Positions 10,854 through 23,300 of a stretch of 64,000 bases of DNA are shown here, one piece after another. The DNA comes from Todiramphus chloris collaris. Lineage: Eukaryota > Chordata > Aves > Coraciiformes > Alcedinidae. The stretch is from assembly GCA_025345505.1 (NCBI GenBank), contig JANVCC010000125.1, positions 1,721,317 through 1,785,316 on the forward strand, read 5' to 3'. How positions within the stretch are numbered: position 1 is the stretch's first letter; every line of letters starts with the position of its first letter. A program made the position numbers and the translations under genes. The notes beneath the pieces were generated by a model. The model searched no databases, was not told where the DNA came from, and saw only the letters and a program-made list of their open reading frames with translations.

Positions 10854-12430
10854 TGCGCGCCGCTTATTGATTGCTGTCGGGGAGAACCAATAAACTACTT
10901 TGTGTTGTTCCTCCGAGTCACTGTCGTGACTCTACCTCCTCTGCAGCCCTGGGTCAGCCTCTTTCAGGGGCTCATAACAATTCACCTCCCTCACCAGCCA
11001 CTGAGTGGGGCAAGATGGGAGATAAGGACAAACTTTTCCTACATCAGCCTTATTTCACTTACAGTTTTCCTCTCTCCTGCTAAGCTCCCTAGGCAGTGCC
11101 TGATAACACCTGGAGATTTTGCTTTACTGGTAACTGCAACTAGGAGCATCAGCCTGCAGGAAATGTCACTCTGCTTTCTGCAAGAAAAAGCTTTCAACGT
11201 GTTTCCATACAGCTTGACTTCCAGCTTTACCTGTTGTTTACCCCCTGCTTCCTAAGCATGCATAAGGGTGTCTGTATTGTAGTGCTGCCATGAAATTTAT
11301 TCACGTTGCTCCACTGACTGAATCCTAGACAAAACAGAACCATTTGTAGAGCTGACAAAACCAGCAAGAGCACAGAGGGAAACTCCTGCTTCCTTCCTGT
11401 AGGCTTCAGATGGGAAAAGAAGATGCTCATAAGGTAACCGTTCTAAAGCATGACCTCTGTTTCTGTGAAGTTCCACATTACTTACCTCCTACTAAGGCAG
11501 GAAAAAAAATAATGGTTGAGCTAAGGGACGTACACATGGATGACACCGACGGTTAATTGCCAGCCCTGCTCTCCCCAGCAGCTGTGTGCAGAGATAGCAT
11601 CTCTGAAGCATTGCTGCTCTTTGGAAACTAAAGCAAGTCATATCTTGAGGCTGCAGGGCCACGGACCAAAGCATGACCTGGTTACTAATACAACCAGATA
11701 ATTATTCCCCGATGGTTAGTGTGTATTCATTTTAATGTGCATCCAATGCAAATTGTTCATTTTAATTGTGTTCTTTCTTCCCTACACACACTTAACTCCC
11801 ATTGACAGGGAGATCAGAACAGACCCCCTCTGCTTTCACTTATTAGCAAGTGTTACAAGGATTATTCTGGTTGAGGAAGGTTTTGGGTGCTCTGCAATGA
11901 TGTGTCTGACTCATCCCTTATTGTAGCAAGTAGGGAGGGTTATTTTCGCAGTGTTAATATGAAAAAGCGTGTGGAAAATGTAATGATTCAAAGAGGTGCC
12001 TTCTGTGGAAAATCGCTGCTAATTAGGTGGTGTGTGGGTGTCATCTGGGTCTCTGTAAACTATAGGTCACGCCAATATTTGAATCCTCTGAAGACTTTAG
12101 CATAATTAGGGGGAAATAATTAGTATTTCACTTTTGCATGGGGAAATTGTGATTAACTATGAGCTAACCTTTTAAAATTATTTTCAGATTTTCTGGAATT
12201 GCTGAGTTCCTCGCTGCTTTCAAAGCCGTGTGCTTAATGACAACCAGAGGGCATGCGGAAGTCTCATTGACTATCACGAAGGGTCTCCATCTCTCTGATC
12301 CAGACAATTACTTTCACTACCTGTTTATGCTGAAACACTGTCTTTACCCACCTGAGATCTGGACCATATTGTGCTGAGTTCCGCATGTCAATACAGAAAG
12401 ACACGGCACCCTAATGTAAAGAAAAAACTG
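10854..12430. other. 1,577-bp spacer between the 129-bp inverted arms
   Basis: No transposase or other domain is recognised in any frame, so it is not visibly an autonomous DNA transposon. 11700-12200 is AT-rich with octamer-like ATGCAAAT at about 11748 (CCAATGCAAATTG) and repeated TAATTAG motifs near 12100-12125, features common in conserved non-coding elements. The short frames at 10.87-11.26 kb and 11.49-12.1 kb have no domain. Confidence 0.5.
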
Positions 12431-12559
12431 TGAAGGAAACCAGAAGCATTAACTATTTTGTAAAGAGTCATTTCACATAATAAAGCAGTCTCAGGACTAC
12501 AGGACTAAAGCTTTCAGGCTGACACCACAGCTTCTCCTGGCTAGAAATGTTGAGAATAT
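12431..12559 (-). repeat. Right arm of the 129-bp inverted repeat
   Basis: Reverse-complement partner of 10725-10853, at 92% identity with no indel. On the plus strand it begins TGAAGGAAACCAGAAGCATT and ends AATGTTGAGAATAT. Sequence immediately outside (12560 onward) shows no target duplication that I can match to the left flank. Confidence 0.9.
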
Positions 12560-13589
12560 CTTACCCTCTGGCCAGGAAGGTCATTTTTAGAGAGGTGAGT
12601 GCCAGGATGTCACACCACTTATTTCCAGTAGAGATACCCAGTCCACATATAGGTAGTGAGCACAGCCGGAGACAAGTACAGGAGGAAAAGTTAAACCAGG
12701 CAACTTAAGTAGTAATTACAGCATGGTCATAACACAATCTCCCTGGGACTCTGGACGCATCTTGTGCTAAGCTCCTTGATGCTATTTAATTAAAAGCTCT
12801 TTCAGGTATGTGCCTGAGAGCTGCAGCCATACATTTGATTGGAAAGAATAATACAATGCATTTCTGTTCTCTCTACTTATCGGTTATGTGCAATATGAAC
12901 CTGCTTCAGCAGAGATGTTTTTTGAGTCTGCTACTCCCTGGCAGCAGTACCTAGCCCCGTGCTTGTGCTATGGTCGTTGCTGTCGTGATCAGCTACAGAA
13001 TTCATGTCTGGAATCAAAGTCCCCTAAAATTGTCAGGTTTTCTCTTCCAGTGGGAATAGTATGAAGTCAGATCATTTTCACAGAAACAAGAATTCTTCCT
13101 TTTTTTACCCTCCACCTAAATGGACAGAAGTTTAACCTCCAAGAACTTCTGTCAAGCTACGCAAGGGGATACATTCAAGATCCAGGCAAGAGTCCAGGAT
13201 TCTCTGCTCTCACTGACAGACTCTAGAATATCAATTTTGTGAGAGCCACAGGGCCAAATCTCTTAAATTTCTTAAATGAGATTCCTATGACACACTTGAG
13301 AGTATCTTAACATATCCCAGGGCAAAGATCTCCTGGATCTCCAAAGCGTTGCTGTGCTGCTGGAAGCATACATTGTGGACCCATGTAGCACTCCCTTTGC
13401 ATCCTAAGGGGTCAGAGAGTCTTGCTTTCTGATTTTTTATGAGTAAAGCTGACAGGCCCCCAAGAGGTATCCTTATCCCAAAGTAGGATGTGAACTGCTA
13501 GTCCAGATGTGAGAAAATGACAATACCCTGCCCATGCTGTGTCATGGTTTTCCTCTGCTCAGCTACAGGTAGAGCAAGTTCATGGTCCA
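12560..13589. other. Unassigned non-coding DNA
   Basis: No gene or repeat is recognised. It is not homologous to the corresponding outer flank 9215-10724, so the inverted arrangement is not one continuous palindrome. Confidence 0.5.
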
Positions 13590-14279
13590 TGTCCTGGTGT
13601 GAGTGAGAGCAGCAGTGGCTCTGCCCAGTGCTTCTCCTTCCCATCCCAGCTCTTCCCCCCTGCCCTGGCTGCAGGCAGCAGCTGTGGGCACAGGCAGTGG
13701 CTGCTGCTGGCACTGAGAACACCCCATGGGCAGAGGCAGTGCCTGGGGGGTGCAGAAAGGGAGAGGGGACCCCAAACTGACCAGCCAGGGACCCCAGACC
13801 ATGGGTGTCATGGGCTGTGGAAAGGTGAGGGGGCACGAGGGTCAAGCCCAGCTCAGCTGGGCTCGGCTCCTCTTCTGGCTTCTTCCTTGGAGCATCCAAG
13901 GAGGATTCTATCCCTTCAGCCTTACAATCATGATCTGTGTGTTCCTGAACCCAGCACCAGAACCCAGCTCCTGAACACAGCTCCCAGCTGCTGCTGGGCC
14001 CAGGCTGGGACTCTCCCAGTGCTGCTCCACAGCATCAGTGGTGACGGTGATGTAATTGCCATCGGGGGGGGGTTGGGATCACTACTGGCTTTGTACACAT
14101 TTGTATATATTCCATTTTTTTTATTATTTTCATTTTCATTAGACATGTTCCAGTTCCCTTTCCTAATGTCTGAGTCTCTCTCCCTTATTCCCTTTCTCTT
14201 CCCCTTTGTGGAGGGAGAGGGGTTAACAGAGAGCAGCTATTACATGCCTAGTGGGCTGCCCTGACCCTAACCAGTGACA
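13590..14279 (-). mobile_element. ERV LTR, ~690 bp, copy 2 of the inverted pair
   Basis: On the plus strand it runs from TGTCCTGGTGTGAG to CTAACCAGTGACA. Its reverse complement aligns end to end with 8509-9214, at roughly 80-85% identity by eye. Where copy 1 has the TATA-like CTTTATAG, this copy has CTTTCCA, so the putative promoter box is lost or was never shared. A G9 run occurs at about 14064-14072. Flanks (GTCCA left, CTCCT right) agree in only 3 of 5 positions, so no target duplication is claimed. The 241-codon plus-strand frame across it is antisense to the LTR and shows no domain. Confidence 0.85.
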
Positions 14280-14791
14280 CTCCTTAAGTGTCACATTTTC
14301 ATTAGAAATAGATGTATCCTGGTTCCCAAAGCCGTTGGTGGAACTGTGTTAAACAGGACAGAGCACAGCCTCAGTATTTTTGATTCTCTGATGTCTTCAC
14401 TGTTTTTCTGGTCGACTACAGGGTGCCTTCTTAGGAGTGCTCCAAGGCACTTAGCTGTGTGTCACTTTGACTGCTGCCAACCAGCAGAATAAGACATGCC
14501 CTGAATCACACCGGGGCACCTACAGCCATCTCCCGTCCGACTCTCTCTGTAGGTACCGTGGACCATATGCTGTCCCTGGCAGGTTGCAACCAGTAACACT
14601 AAATGTAGGAGCTGGCAGTGCTCCTCCTGTTCTCCCCGAACCACCACAGATATCAGAGGAGTTGCCAGCCATTGACAGGCAGGAGGTTCGGCCAAGAGCC
14701 ATCTGTCCACGCTTACTTTCTGCCACTGCTGTTGCTGATGCCCAGCAAGTTCCCGCAAGCCTGCAGGACCAATTGCATTTGGCCTCGTGTG
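14280..14791. other. Unassigned DNA ending at an A-run
   Basis: No repeat family or coding domain is recognised. The stretch is somewhat GC-richer than its surroundings and ends in an A16 run (14792-14807). A retroposed origin is therefore possible, but I could identify neither a source gene nor flanking direct repeats. Confidence 0.35.
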
Positions 14792-14878
14792 AAAAAAAAA
14801 AAAAAAACCCTGCTGAGAGGAAAACGTGACAAGAAGCCTGAAAGTTTCACCTTTTTTTTTAAAAAAAAAAAAAAAAAA
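14792..14878 (+). repeat. A16 run followed by a T9A18 junction
   Basis: A16 at 14792-14807, then 44 bp of mixed sequence, then T9 (14852-14860) directly joined to A18 (14861-14878). The T9A18 block is self-complementary in part. Frames that cross it (up to 169 codons) read poly-lysine or poly-phenylalanine and are not genes. Confidence 0.9.
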
Positions 14879-17773
14879 GTATGAATGCAAGAGGAAATTG
14901 GGGAGAAGAGGAAGAACAGCAAGAGCATGTACCTTGCTGGGACGGAGCAGCGTGTCACCATATGTGCGTGCTTCAGGGCCTCAGGGATACTGTGCCTGGA
15001 ACGGAGGCAACATCTTCATCCAGCCAGTTAATAATAGAGGTGCAAATAAAGAGTGTGGTTTAATTACTCACATTAAAAGCTCAGCCGAGGAGGCAAGTGG
15101 TGAAGGTGACACGACAGATTCTGCTAGCCTACCTAGTTTAGACACAATATCACCTAAAACACGTGCAACGTTAGAGTTCACATCTATGTGGCTGTGCACC
15201 CATGTGTACTCTACAGGCTGGGATAACACTGTGGGGAGTCTTCAGTTTATGCTGAGGAGCAGAAGGCAGTTCCCATACACTAAATCACCCTCAAAGACAG
15301 ATGTGTATGGGCAAGGGGGTGCTCCAGCAGCCTGAAAACCTGCCTTTAATACCAAATCCACGAAGCAACTCCAAATAGCCAGATTTGAGAGAGCAAAAGT
15401 TTCAAAGGGGTGAGCACAACTGAAGGAAAAAATGGAAGAGACAAATTTACACGCGCTCCGTTATAGCAGGACAGACCACATCACCCCCAAATGTCAAAGA
15501 AGCTGCCAGTGACTGGCGACGCTCGCAGAGGTAGCTGCAGCCCAGGCCAGCTCCATGGAGCATCCTTTCAGAATCCGTCATCTTTCACTCTGCCTAAAGC
15601 TTCTGCAGGTTTATGAGGAAGCCTCTGAGACGTATGGGAGCAGAAGTGGGATACTGGGACCAAGCTGGCTGTAATTGTTGCCCAGGGACACTAGATGGAG
15701 AAACACTTTTAGGGATACAGAGTAGGTGAGGGGCTGTGTCACCAGTCTTACAGGAAAAAAAAACCAGAGTAAGTGCCCTCAGCTCACTGTTATTGATGCT
15801 GTTGGCTTTAAGTTTTGCTTAAAAGCTTTCTGTTTTCGGATCCCATTACAGCTCCACACAAGCCATTAGTTAATTAAGTTACGCCACCAGAGTCTGTCAA
15901 AGCTTGGATATGTTGTTACTTACTGCCAGCTCTTTCAGGCTGCCCCCTCACCTCCCTCCCCTTCACCCCTCCTCACTGGCGGATTTGGAAAATACTGTAA
16001 AAAAACAAGACCCTGAGCAGATCAAAGAAGTTGGTTCATCCTTCATGAGGTTGAGCCGACACAGCTTCCTTGTGCTAAGTACATCAAATCATTATTTCCA
16101 GATAACTGTGGAACCCACAGCTTTCAGATACCAAAAGCACCATCAGAAGCCCCTACTTTCTCGTAGTGCCCCCCCTCTGCCTCCCCCACGACACACCTCC
16201 TAGGAGTAGGACGTTACCTATAAGAAAAGAAACACTCGATACGGAGCAGTCAAACCATCTGTGCCTTGTAGAGGAAGTCGTTGTACGTCCTCCAAGACAT
16301 AAAGTGCTGCTGCAGGTGGAGTGACACGCTCCACTCCTGAAACAGCAGCAGTGGTTATGTTTATTGCTATAAACCAGCAATTTAGCAAAGCCCGACAGTA
16401 AACGAGACAATGGTTTACCAGGATTCAATCGCAAGGTACACTTTTATTTACTGCACAGAGGACAGGGTCAGACAAAACTGTCAGGGAGACCCTCCTGTCA
16501 AGTCATGAGGCTCAGAAAGGACCCTCTTGCTTTCTAAACACCTTCTCAGAGGTGTGGCTGGATCCAGACTTAGTCCCAGACTTGGTCAATGGTTTATATC
16601 TGACAGATTATGTATGTGCACAATCCCTTTATATCACTTAGCTAAGATTTAAAAGTTTCAGCACGCTTATTCTCAATTCACTTACCAAGTACCTGATACG
16701 ATAAGGCTTCTCTGAACCTCAAGGAGTAATCCTGAAGGGCATCCCTACCCAAGGGAAGATCCTGCCCATTGCTCTAAGCTTGGGTTTTCCACCCTCGAGG
16801 GCAGGGTTTGCCAGCTGAAGTGACAATGGGAAAAGGTGAGGCATCAGTGCTTTGTCAAGACACTTGTCTGACAGTACTGCACTGAAAACATCCAGAAAGA
16901 GGCAAGTGGAAGGAATCAAGACCACTTAATTCCTTGTAGCGAGTGAAAGTAGAAGCAGAAGCATCCAAATCCCAGCACCACAGACAGCAGCTTGCTCCTA
17001 GCAGTTTGAGAACAGTTCAGGACCACTGACTATCCAACTTGAGTATTTCCCCTCCCTGTTAGTTGAGTCCCATTGGCACTAATCTGAGTACAATCAATCA
17101 GCTTTGTGGCACCAGCTCAGCAATGAATCTGAAGATGCAATAACACCCATGCACACAATCACACCAATGACCACAGCAGGTCAGACTCACTTTTGGGCCA
17201 TAATTCACCATGGCCCATATATGGGAAGGGCACAGACCCCATGGATCAGTCTAGGATTATTTCTTCTGCCCCTCCACAGAAAGGATAAGTGTGTTTCTGG
17301 TTCCGATTGCCTCTTGCTTACACTGTGTTCCACCTGCTGCTTCTACAGGAAATTGTTCTGCTTTGCATATTTGTGTTATATCTTGGCAATTATTGTTTCA
17401 TACAGTAGTTCACAATTTTCATCACTCTATTCTCCAAAAGGTTGGGAGCTACTACAGGCTAATGGTTTTTCAGTCAGTGGTATTGTATTTTATTTTTGGT
17501 TGCCATAATCAAGATGATGGCTTTTGTAACTCCAGTAGTCAAAATACATTTAGTGTATTTAAGATTCAAATAGCAAGTCTGTTGCAGATTAATTTGATCT
17601 AATATATTTCTTTTCAATCCAGCAATCTGACCTCTATCTTCAGAATTAATGATCTCATTTTAAAATATTAAAGTGGTCTTGCTAAAGAAGAGGGATGTCT
17701 AGAGACATAGTTTTTGTATTATTAAATATTATTAAATATGAAAACCCTGTACATTGTATATAGGTGGTGGCAG

Positions 17774-17793
17774 GATCCACTCATGAGTGGATC
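17774..17793. repeat. Perfect 20-bp palindrome
   Basis: GATCCACTCATGAGTGGATC equals its own reverse complement. It could extrude as a cruciform or bind a dimeric protein, but no function is known. Confidence 0.95.
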
Positions 17794-18870
17794 AGTGTGA
17801 TAGACTGGATTCAGATGGAGAAGATTCAACTTCTGTTTTTCACTCTGCCAGGAAATCAACTTGACCTCTGTGCCTCTATCTCTCATTCCAATTTTTCTCA
17901 ACATAAAATGTTAATCTTCTGGAGCAGGAGCTGCTTTTCAGGACAGTGCCACTAGTGCAGTCTGCTGCTCACCAGCTCCTGGTGTGTCCCCTTTCCTCTC
18001 TGCAGGGAACAGCATCTCTCTCCCAGTACCTCTGCATTTTTGTCCTCATGCCACCCTTCAACTGTGCCAGTACAGCAAAGGGAGAACGATGAATCTGGGA
18101 CACGCCAAAATACTTCCCTTCCGTTCCTTTTGTTGTTCATGGTCTTTGTCTCTCTTTTACTGTGCAACTCCGGAATCATCTGTAGGAATGGGACACTGAT
18201 GGCCCAAATGGCTAAACCCAGGAGGGGCAGAAGGAAGAGGGACAGTTGGGAAGCTATGCTGCATGGAGGAAACAATACCCCCATCATGTCTGCACTGCCT
18301 GGTCCCAGGGCCAGGCTGCAGTCCAGTCTGGGACAGCTGCTAGTTATTACTACTAAGTGATGGGCCATGACAGATACCAAACCCACGAGCACCTCAATGC
18401 TCAGCATGCAAAACTTCTCTCCTTGAGATGGGTTTTCTCAGGCCACTGTGCAAAGCCTGGCTGATCTCAGAGTGCTCTGACGTCACCCCAGTCAACCTGA
18501 CCCCAAGTGATCACTAAAAAAGCACCAAGTGCCCTCTTTTGCATTGCCTGTAACATCCCAAAACTGTGTCTGACTTCTCAATTAGTCCAAGAGAGGACTG
18601 CAAACTTGAAATCCAAACTGATGGACTGTGAAATCCATATCACGTTGTCACCCACAGCACACTCTCCCTGCTCTGCACTGAGCTATAAATAGACTTTCAT
18701 TATTAGCAAGCAGACAAAGGCAGCCTGGAAGATGTTCCACACTGACACTACTCCTGGCTTACTGATTTCTTGTTTTCACCTTGATATAGGAGTGAAGATG
18801 GGGACAAGCAGGGAGGGGATGCTCCTATACAGAGCTGAAATCACTTCTTCCCCTAACCAGGATTATATCT

Positions 18871-18938
18871 GGGGGTTTCTTTTGGGGTTTTGTCAGTTTG
18901 TTTTTGTTGTGGGCTTTTGCTTTTGTTTGTTTGTTTTT
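18871..18938 (+). repeat. T/G-rich low-complexity tract
   Basis: Made of irregular TTTG/TTTTG units, including GTTTGTTTGTTTTT near its right end. Confidence 0.8.
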
Positions 18939-20232
18939 CACATTTTCTCCCCTTGAGCTAAGAGGCTCAGAATATATTACCCAGTGCAACAGAATGCATT
19001 ACACCCACCTCCTCTGTTAGGTCATCTATTTAAGCTCCTGGAGCCTGACTATTGTCTCCTGAACAATGCAATCATTAAACCCCTAATGTTTCCTCTCTCC
19101 CTGTTTTATTTCAGTGATCGAAAAAAAAAGGAAGTTGATCTTTGCTTTAACCATTTCAGTGTCTTTAGGGAGCTATTACCTTGGCAAAATGTGGAAGGGA
19201 CTACAATCTTCAGGGAGGAGACAGACCTTGACACATCAGTCTCCTTCACAAACTCCATTTTTGCAAAGTATGAGCTTGTGCACACCTTTCTGAAAAAAAA
19301 ACCCAAACAAATCCACCACTAAAGTGTCTGATCGTAGCCACTAATGAGCCTTAGAAGCTGCCACCCCTAAGGGACAAACCTGAAAATATGTGTCCTTTAG
19401 CCACAAGAGACAGACACGCTTCGTGCACCTTTTTTTTTCTTTCAATGGTCCTGTCATGCTCTAGCAAAAAAAAAAACCTCACACTAGGAGCTGAGATGAG
19501 CAAACTGGTTAACTTTTCGTGACCATTCATACTTTGAGTCTAAATGCCAGGTCTGCTCTTCCCAGGCAGTGATCCCCTACGACACGCAGCAGCTATGTTT
19601 CTGCCTGGTTTGTTGGCATTTACATCAAGGTCGATCAAACAAGACATTGGGTGGCCATTATTTGTACAGTAGGGGTTTATTCCTCAACTAACAGAAGTGA
19701 AACGGCTTGTCAGAGAGAACCCAGGAGGGTTTAGCTTTGGATCAAATAGCAGACTGAAGTTTTGAGATAGCTGGTAGCCTTCATTTTGCTCTGGAAGCTG
19801 CTCTTTGTATCTCAGCTTTCTTTGAAAATGAAGCAAACCCCCAAATGCCCATAACTCACGCACGCCGAGTCTGTGAAGCAAATCTTACTCGCAGAGCTGT
19901 GTCTGAGGGCGTTACTCCACTGAAGTTTCTTTCCCACAGCAGATAAGCTCATGTCTTGCCAGCCCACTTCTGGTCCCCACTAGCCATTTCTTCCCCACGA
20001 CAGTTTGCAAGTGCACAGCTTCTGCTGAGCTACTGGAATGGTTTGTGAGGCATTCCTGGACATTGGTTCCTTGAGCAAGGGAAGGAGTATGTTAAACCCA
20101 AACCACTCCAACCTACCTCTACAAAATCATCCAGGTTTTACGAGTTTGATTTGAGTGATTCAGTCGAATGCATGGCCCATAAATAGTAACATAGGTAAAG
20201 CTAAAGGGCAGGACATTGCAGCTCCCGTTATG

Positions 20233-20386
20233 GGAAGTGCTCAAGACCAGGATGGATGGGCCTTTGAGCAACCCGATCTAGTGGAAGGTGTCCCTGCCCA
20301 TGTCAGGGGGGTTGGAACGAGATGATCTTTAGGGTCTCTTCCAACATAGACCGTTCTATGGCTCTATGATTCCATTATTCTATGGC
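20233..20386 (+). mobile_element. CR1 LINE 3' end
   Basis: A 5'-truncated CR1 3' UTR. It contains a GGGCTTTGAGCAACC-like block (here GGGCCTTTGAGCAACC), then CTAGTGGAAGGTGTCCCTGC, then GATGATCTTTAGGGTCTCTT. It ends in diverged ATTCTATG-type octamers at 20352-20386. Only the non-coding tail is present. Confidence 0.95.
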
Positions 20387-23300
20387 TGGGAGTCAGGAGA
20401 TGTATTCCAGACACTGAAGGGGTTGGAAAGAAAATAGGTAGCACTAGAGGGGGCTTGGACCAGCATCTTCGAAAGAAGGAAGTGGTCTTCATTAAGCGTC
20501 ACCTGAGAGGTTAGTAAACACATAGTCAAGTTAACTCTTTGATTCTTCCTGCAAGAGTGAGGCAGGGGTCACCTAACTATGGGTGACATCGTCTGTAGGG
20601 TGCCTCAGTGAGCAGCGCAGGGCAGTGCAGCTAAGACACTGTGTACTTATTCAAATGTTTCCCACAGAAACCTACGTTCCAGGACCATACAAAACTCAGC
20701 AGTGTACCTCCTAAACCCGCATTTCATTTTTGCTTATTTTGTGGTTGGAATAAGGGCTGTAGGTGGAGTTTTTCCTATGCTGCTATTCCTGCTTTCTGCT
20801 GAAAACAGACTTCCTAATTTCTGAAGGTATACAAAGCCATGAGCAGCCATAATAGTTTTCATTTACCTAACCTGTTTTAGACAACCTGAAGACTACTTAA
20901 AGTTCCATACGATGCAAAGACACTCTAGAGCTCCATACTGCACGCTCACTGACTAATGAAATTAATAGCAGGACAATAAGGAATATTACTAGAATAACAA
21001 ATGCTCCTGAATCTTAATAACAACTGGGGAAAAAAAAAAAAAAAAAGAGGGCAGATACTAGATGTTTTAAATCTATTAAGCGCTTCTGCTTTGTGTATTG
21101 ACACAGGTAATGAGTTCTACGGAAGGAATGCTACACTTGAAAGCCTTTAACACTAAAAGCTTAATTTAGTGTACAATGAATAATACAGAGAACCCATTCA
21201 TGGGTCGATCGGAATGGGCTGAGAGAGCACCAAAGGAGCAGACAGATCATGTTAATAGGAAGCTTGAGGCTTATTTAAAAATCTATACTGTAGTTAAAAT
21301 TAGAACGCAAATTGGAACTTGGCATTCTGTTGCTCAGGAAATTGGTAATGGGGTACTAAAACCTTGCACTTCTCTCTGGTCCTAGTTAGAAGAGGACAAA
21401 GGCGATGACAGTCACAATGTCATATGCCACAGGGAGCCATTAAAGAAAGCGATAACACAAAGAAACCAGCATTTTCCAGCTATTTGCACTGTGTGGCGTG
21501 TGCTGTATTTCTCTATTATTCCAGGTGTAGAAAAATATGGGTCAAAATGTAGAAGTGGGCATTGTGACTGTCTTCGTCATGACTGTTCCAAGGGTGGATG
21601 AGGATTCTGACTTTTGATCTTTTTCCTTAGGTGTGAATTCACAAATATTGTTCAGCCCTCTGTGGCCAGGGCTATTGTCTGGGTCAGGTACACTGTTGAA
21701 TCTTCTGGATTAAACAGGTTTTTGTCTGGACATGATGATGTCCAGCGGCCCTACTGATCAGAGAAAAAGGTCTCGGTGGTTTTTGTCTCTTTCCCAGGGG
21801 AAAGCTGTTCTTATCTAAAAGTTCATCCTTACAGTTTGGCAACATTTATCAGGACATCCTGAAAGCAAAGGTGGGAGAGGGAGAAGAGACTGTCTTTTTG
21901 ATGGATGGAGCTTCTGAGTCAGAGCAGAGCCACCTGCCAGAACAAATACCTCACTTCACTGTTATGTTTTTCATAGTCTTCTAATCAGTCCCTGTGGCCC
22001 TAGTCCAGTGCCACCTACTTTACCATAGACAAATATGTTGCTAACTGAACCACAAGCTGGGAAGCAGAAAGCAGGAAAAAGACCCTGGAAAATCCACTGT
22101 GTACAGCAGAAGTATGGGGGCCAGCCATCAATGTCCTGCTCCAAAGGGACTAGAGCATCTGAGTGACTTCTCCCTTTAATAGAGACCTCACCCAAAAACC
22201 TGGAGAACGAGCCCAAAGGGGGAATTCAGAAGGAGGAGACCAGAAGGTGGATTTACATCCTTAAGGTTCCTTGAGATTCTAGAAAATATCCCTGGAGTTC
22301 ATTTTAGAAATAAAGCACAGTAAAAAAACTACCAGTGATTCTGAGTATAATTGTTTCCCAGAGCCACAAGAATGATGGAGAGTGGTTAAATAAGTTCTTG
22401 TTATTTTAAAACATATAAAAAGGGTTTAAAAAAAAAACACATTTAAAAATGTGTGTTCTTAGCAAAGACTTATGCAAACATAATGATTAAGATAAAAAAA
22501 AATTATAGGCTTAACTGGAGGAATAGTCACAATTTTTTTAACCACTGTTTGATTCCTTTTTTTTTTTTTTTCTATTAAAGCCTGACATCCCTAGCTGACA
22601 GTTTAATTATTAGGGTAATGTGATGGATAAAGGGACTTGCTCTGTAGTGCCTCCCACTTACTAAACACTTGCTTGCAACCACAGCTGCAAAAAATGTCAC
22701 AGTTCCTCAAAGCAAAGATAATAATTTCCTTGTTGTCAGTGCCCTAAACATTTATTATATGAACACTTAAAGGAAAGCCACCTTTTCATCACGTAGCTTA
22801 TGGGAGTCAGAGCTATATGAGGCTCCAGATCACTGAAACACTGTAAACTACCAGTCTTGAGCTGCTCTTGAGCAGCCACACATAAAAACAATCTCTTCTG
22901 CTTCACCGGGATTATTTGAGGGCATCCAGAAAAGCACTTTAAGAATTTTGAACGTAGATCTACAGTGCCTGCAAAAAGGCTCTGTTCCAAATCAATTTTT
23001 TAGACTGCTTGATTAAAAATTTTATTTTTTTAAAAAATAAATCAATAGATGTGAGAGTCCAGAATAGCCACATAATCAATAGAGACAACACCTGACCAGA
23101 GGCAGAAAATCTGAAGTAACAGGACAACAAAGTTTACTGCAGTTATGATATTACACGCTGTCATAAAAATTGCAAAACATTGCAGAATGATCTTCTGATG
23201 CTGGGAGCAAAACCGGCAACTGAAATTCTGCGCCAATAAATATAAAGAATTGTATGGTGGGGCAAGAAAAAAAATACTAAACATCCCTTTGCTGTACCTA

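Larger units (their letters stand above)
14879..20232. other. Unassigned non-coding DNA
   Basis: More than 5 kb without a recognisable gene, RNA or interspersed repeat. Local features are a perfect palindrome at 17774-17793, a T/G-rich tract at 18871-18938 and short A-runs near 19125 and 19466. Several frames of 60-170 codons overlap one another on opposite strands with no domains. Confidence 0.5.

Noticed and set aside
12170-12250. Possible splice acceptor (TTATTTTCAG) and exon
   Set aside because: The following sequence has no sustained open frame with a recognisable domain and no matching donor context that I can support.
13560-13589. A tRNA primer-binding site next to the LTR at 13590
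   Set aside because: Reading out from the LTR gives TGGACCATGAACTTGC, only loosely like a TGG...GAAC primer site, and no internal sequence follows.
13539-14264. Plus-strand open frame of 241 codons, the longest in the window
   Set aside because: It lies antisense across the LTR at 13590-14279, and parallel frames of similar peptides occur in the other LTR copy (8838-9201). It has no domain, so it reflects LTR composition.
8509-14279. A provirus with two LTRs and an internal region
   Set aside because: The LTRs are in opposite orientation, differ by perhaps 15-20%, and no gag, pol or env similarity is visible between them.
14462-14890. Frames of 60-142 codons on both strands around the A-runs
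   Set aside because: They read through homopolymers (poly-Phe or poly-Lys) and overlap antisense to each other.
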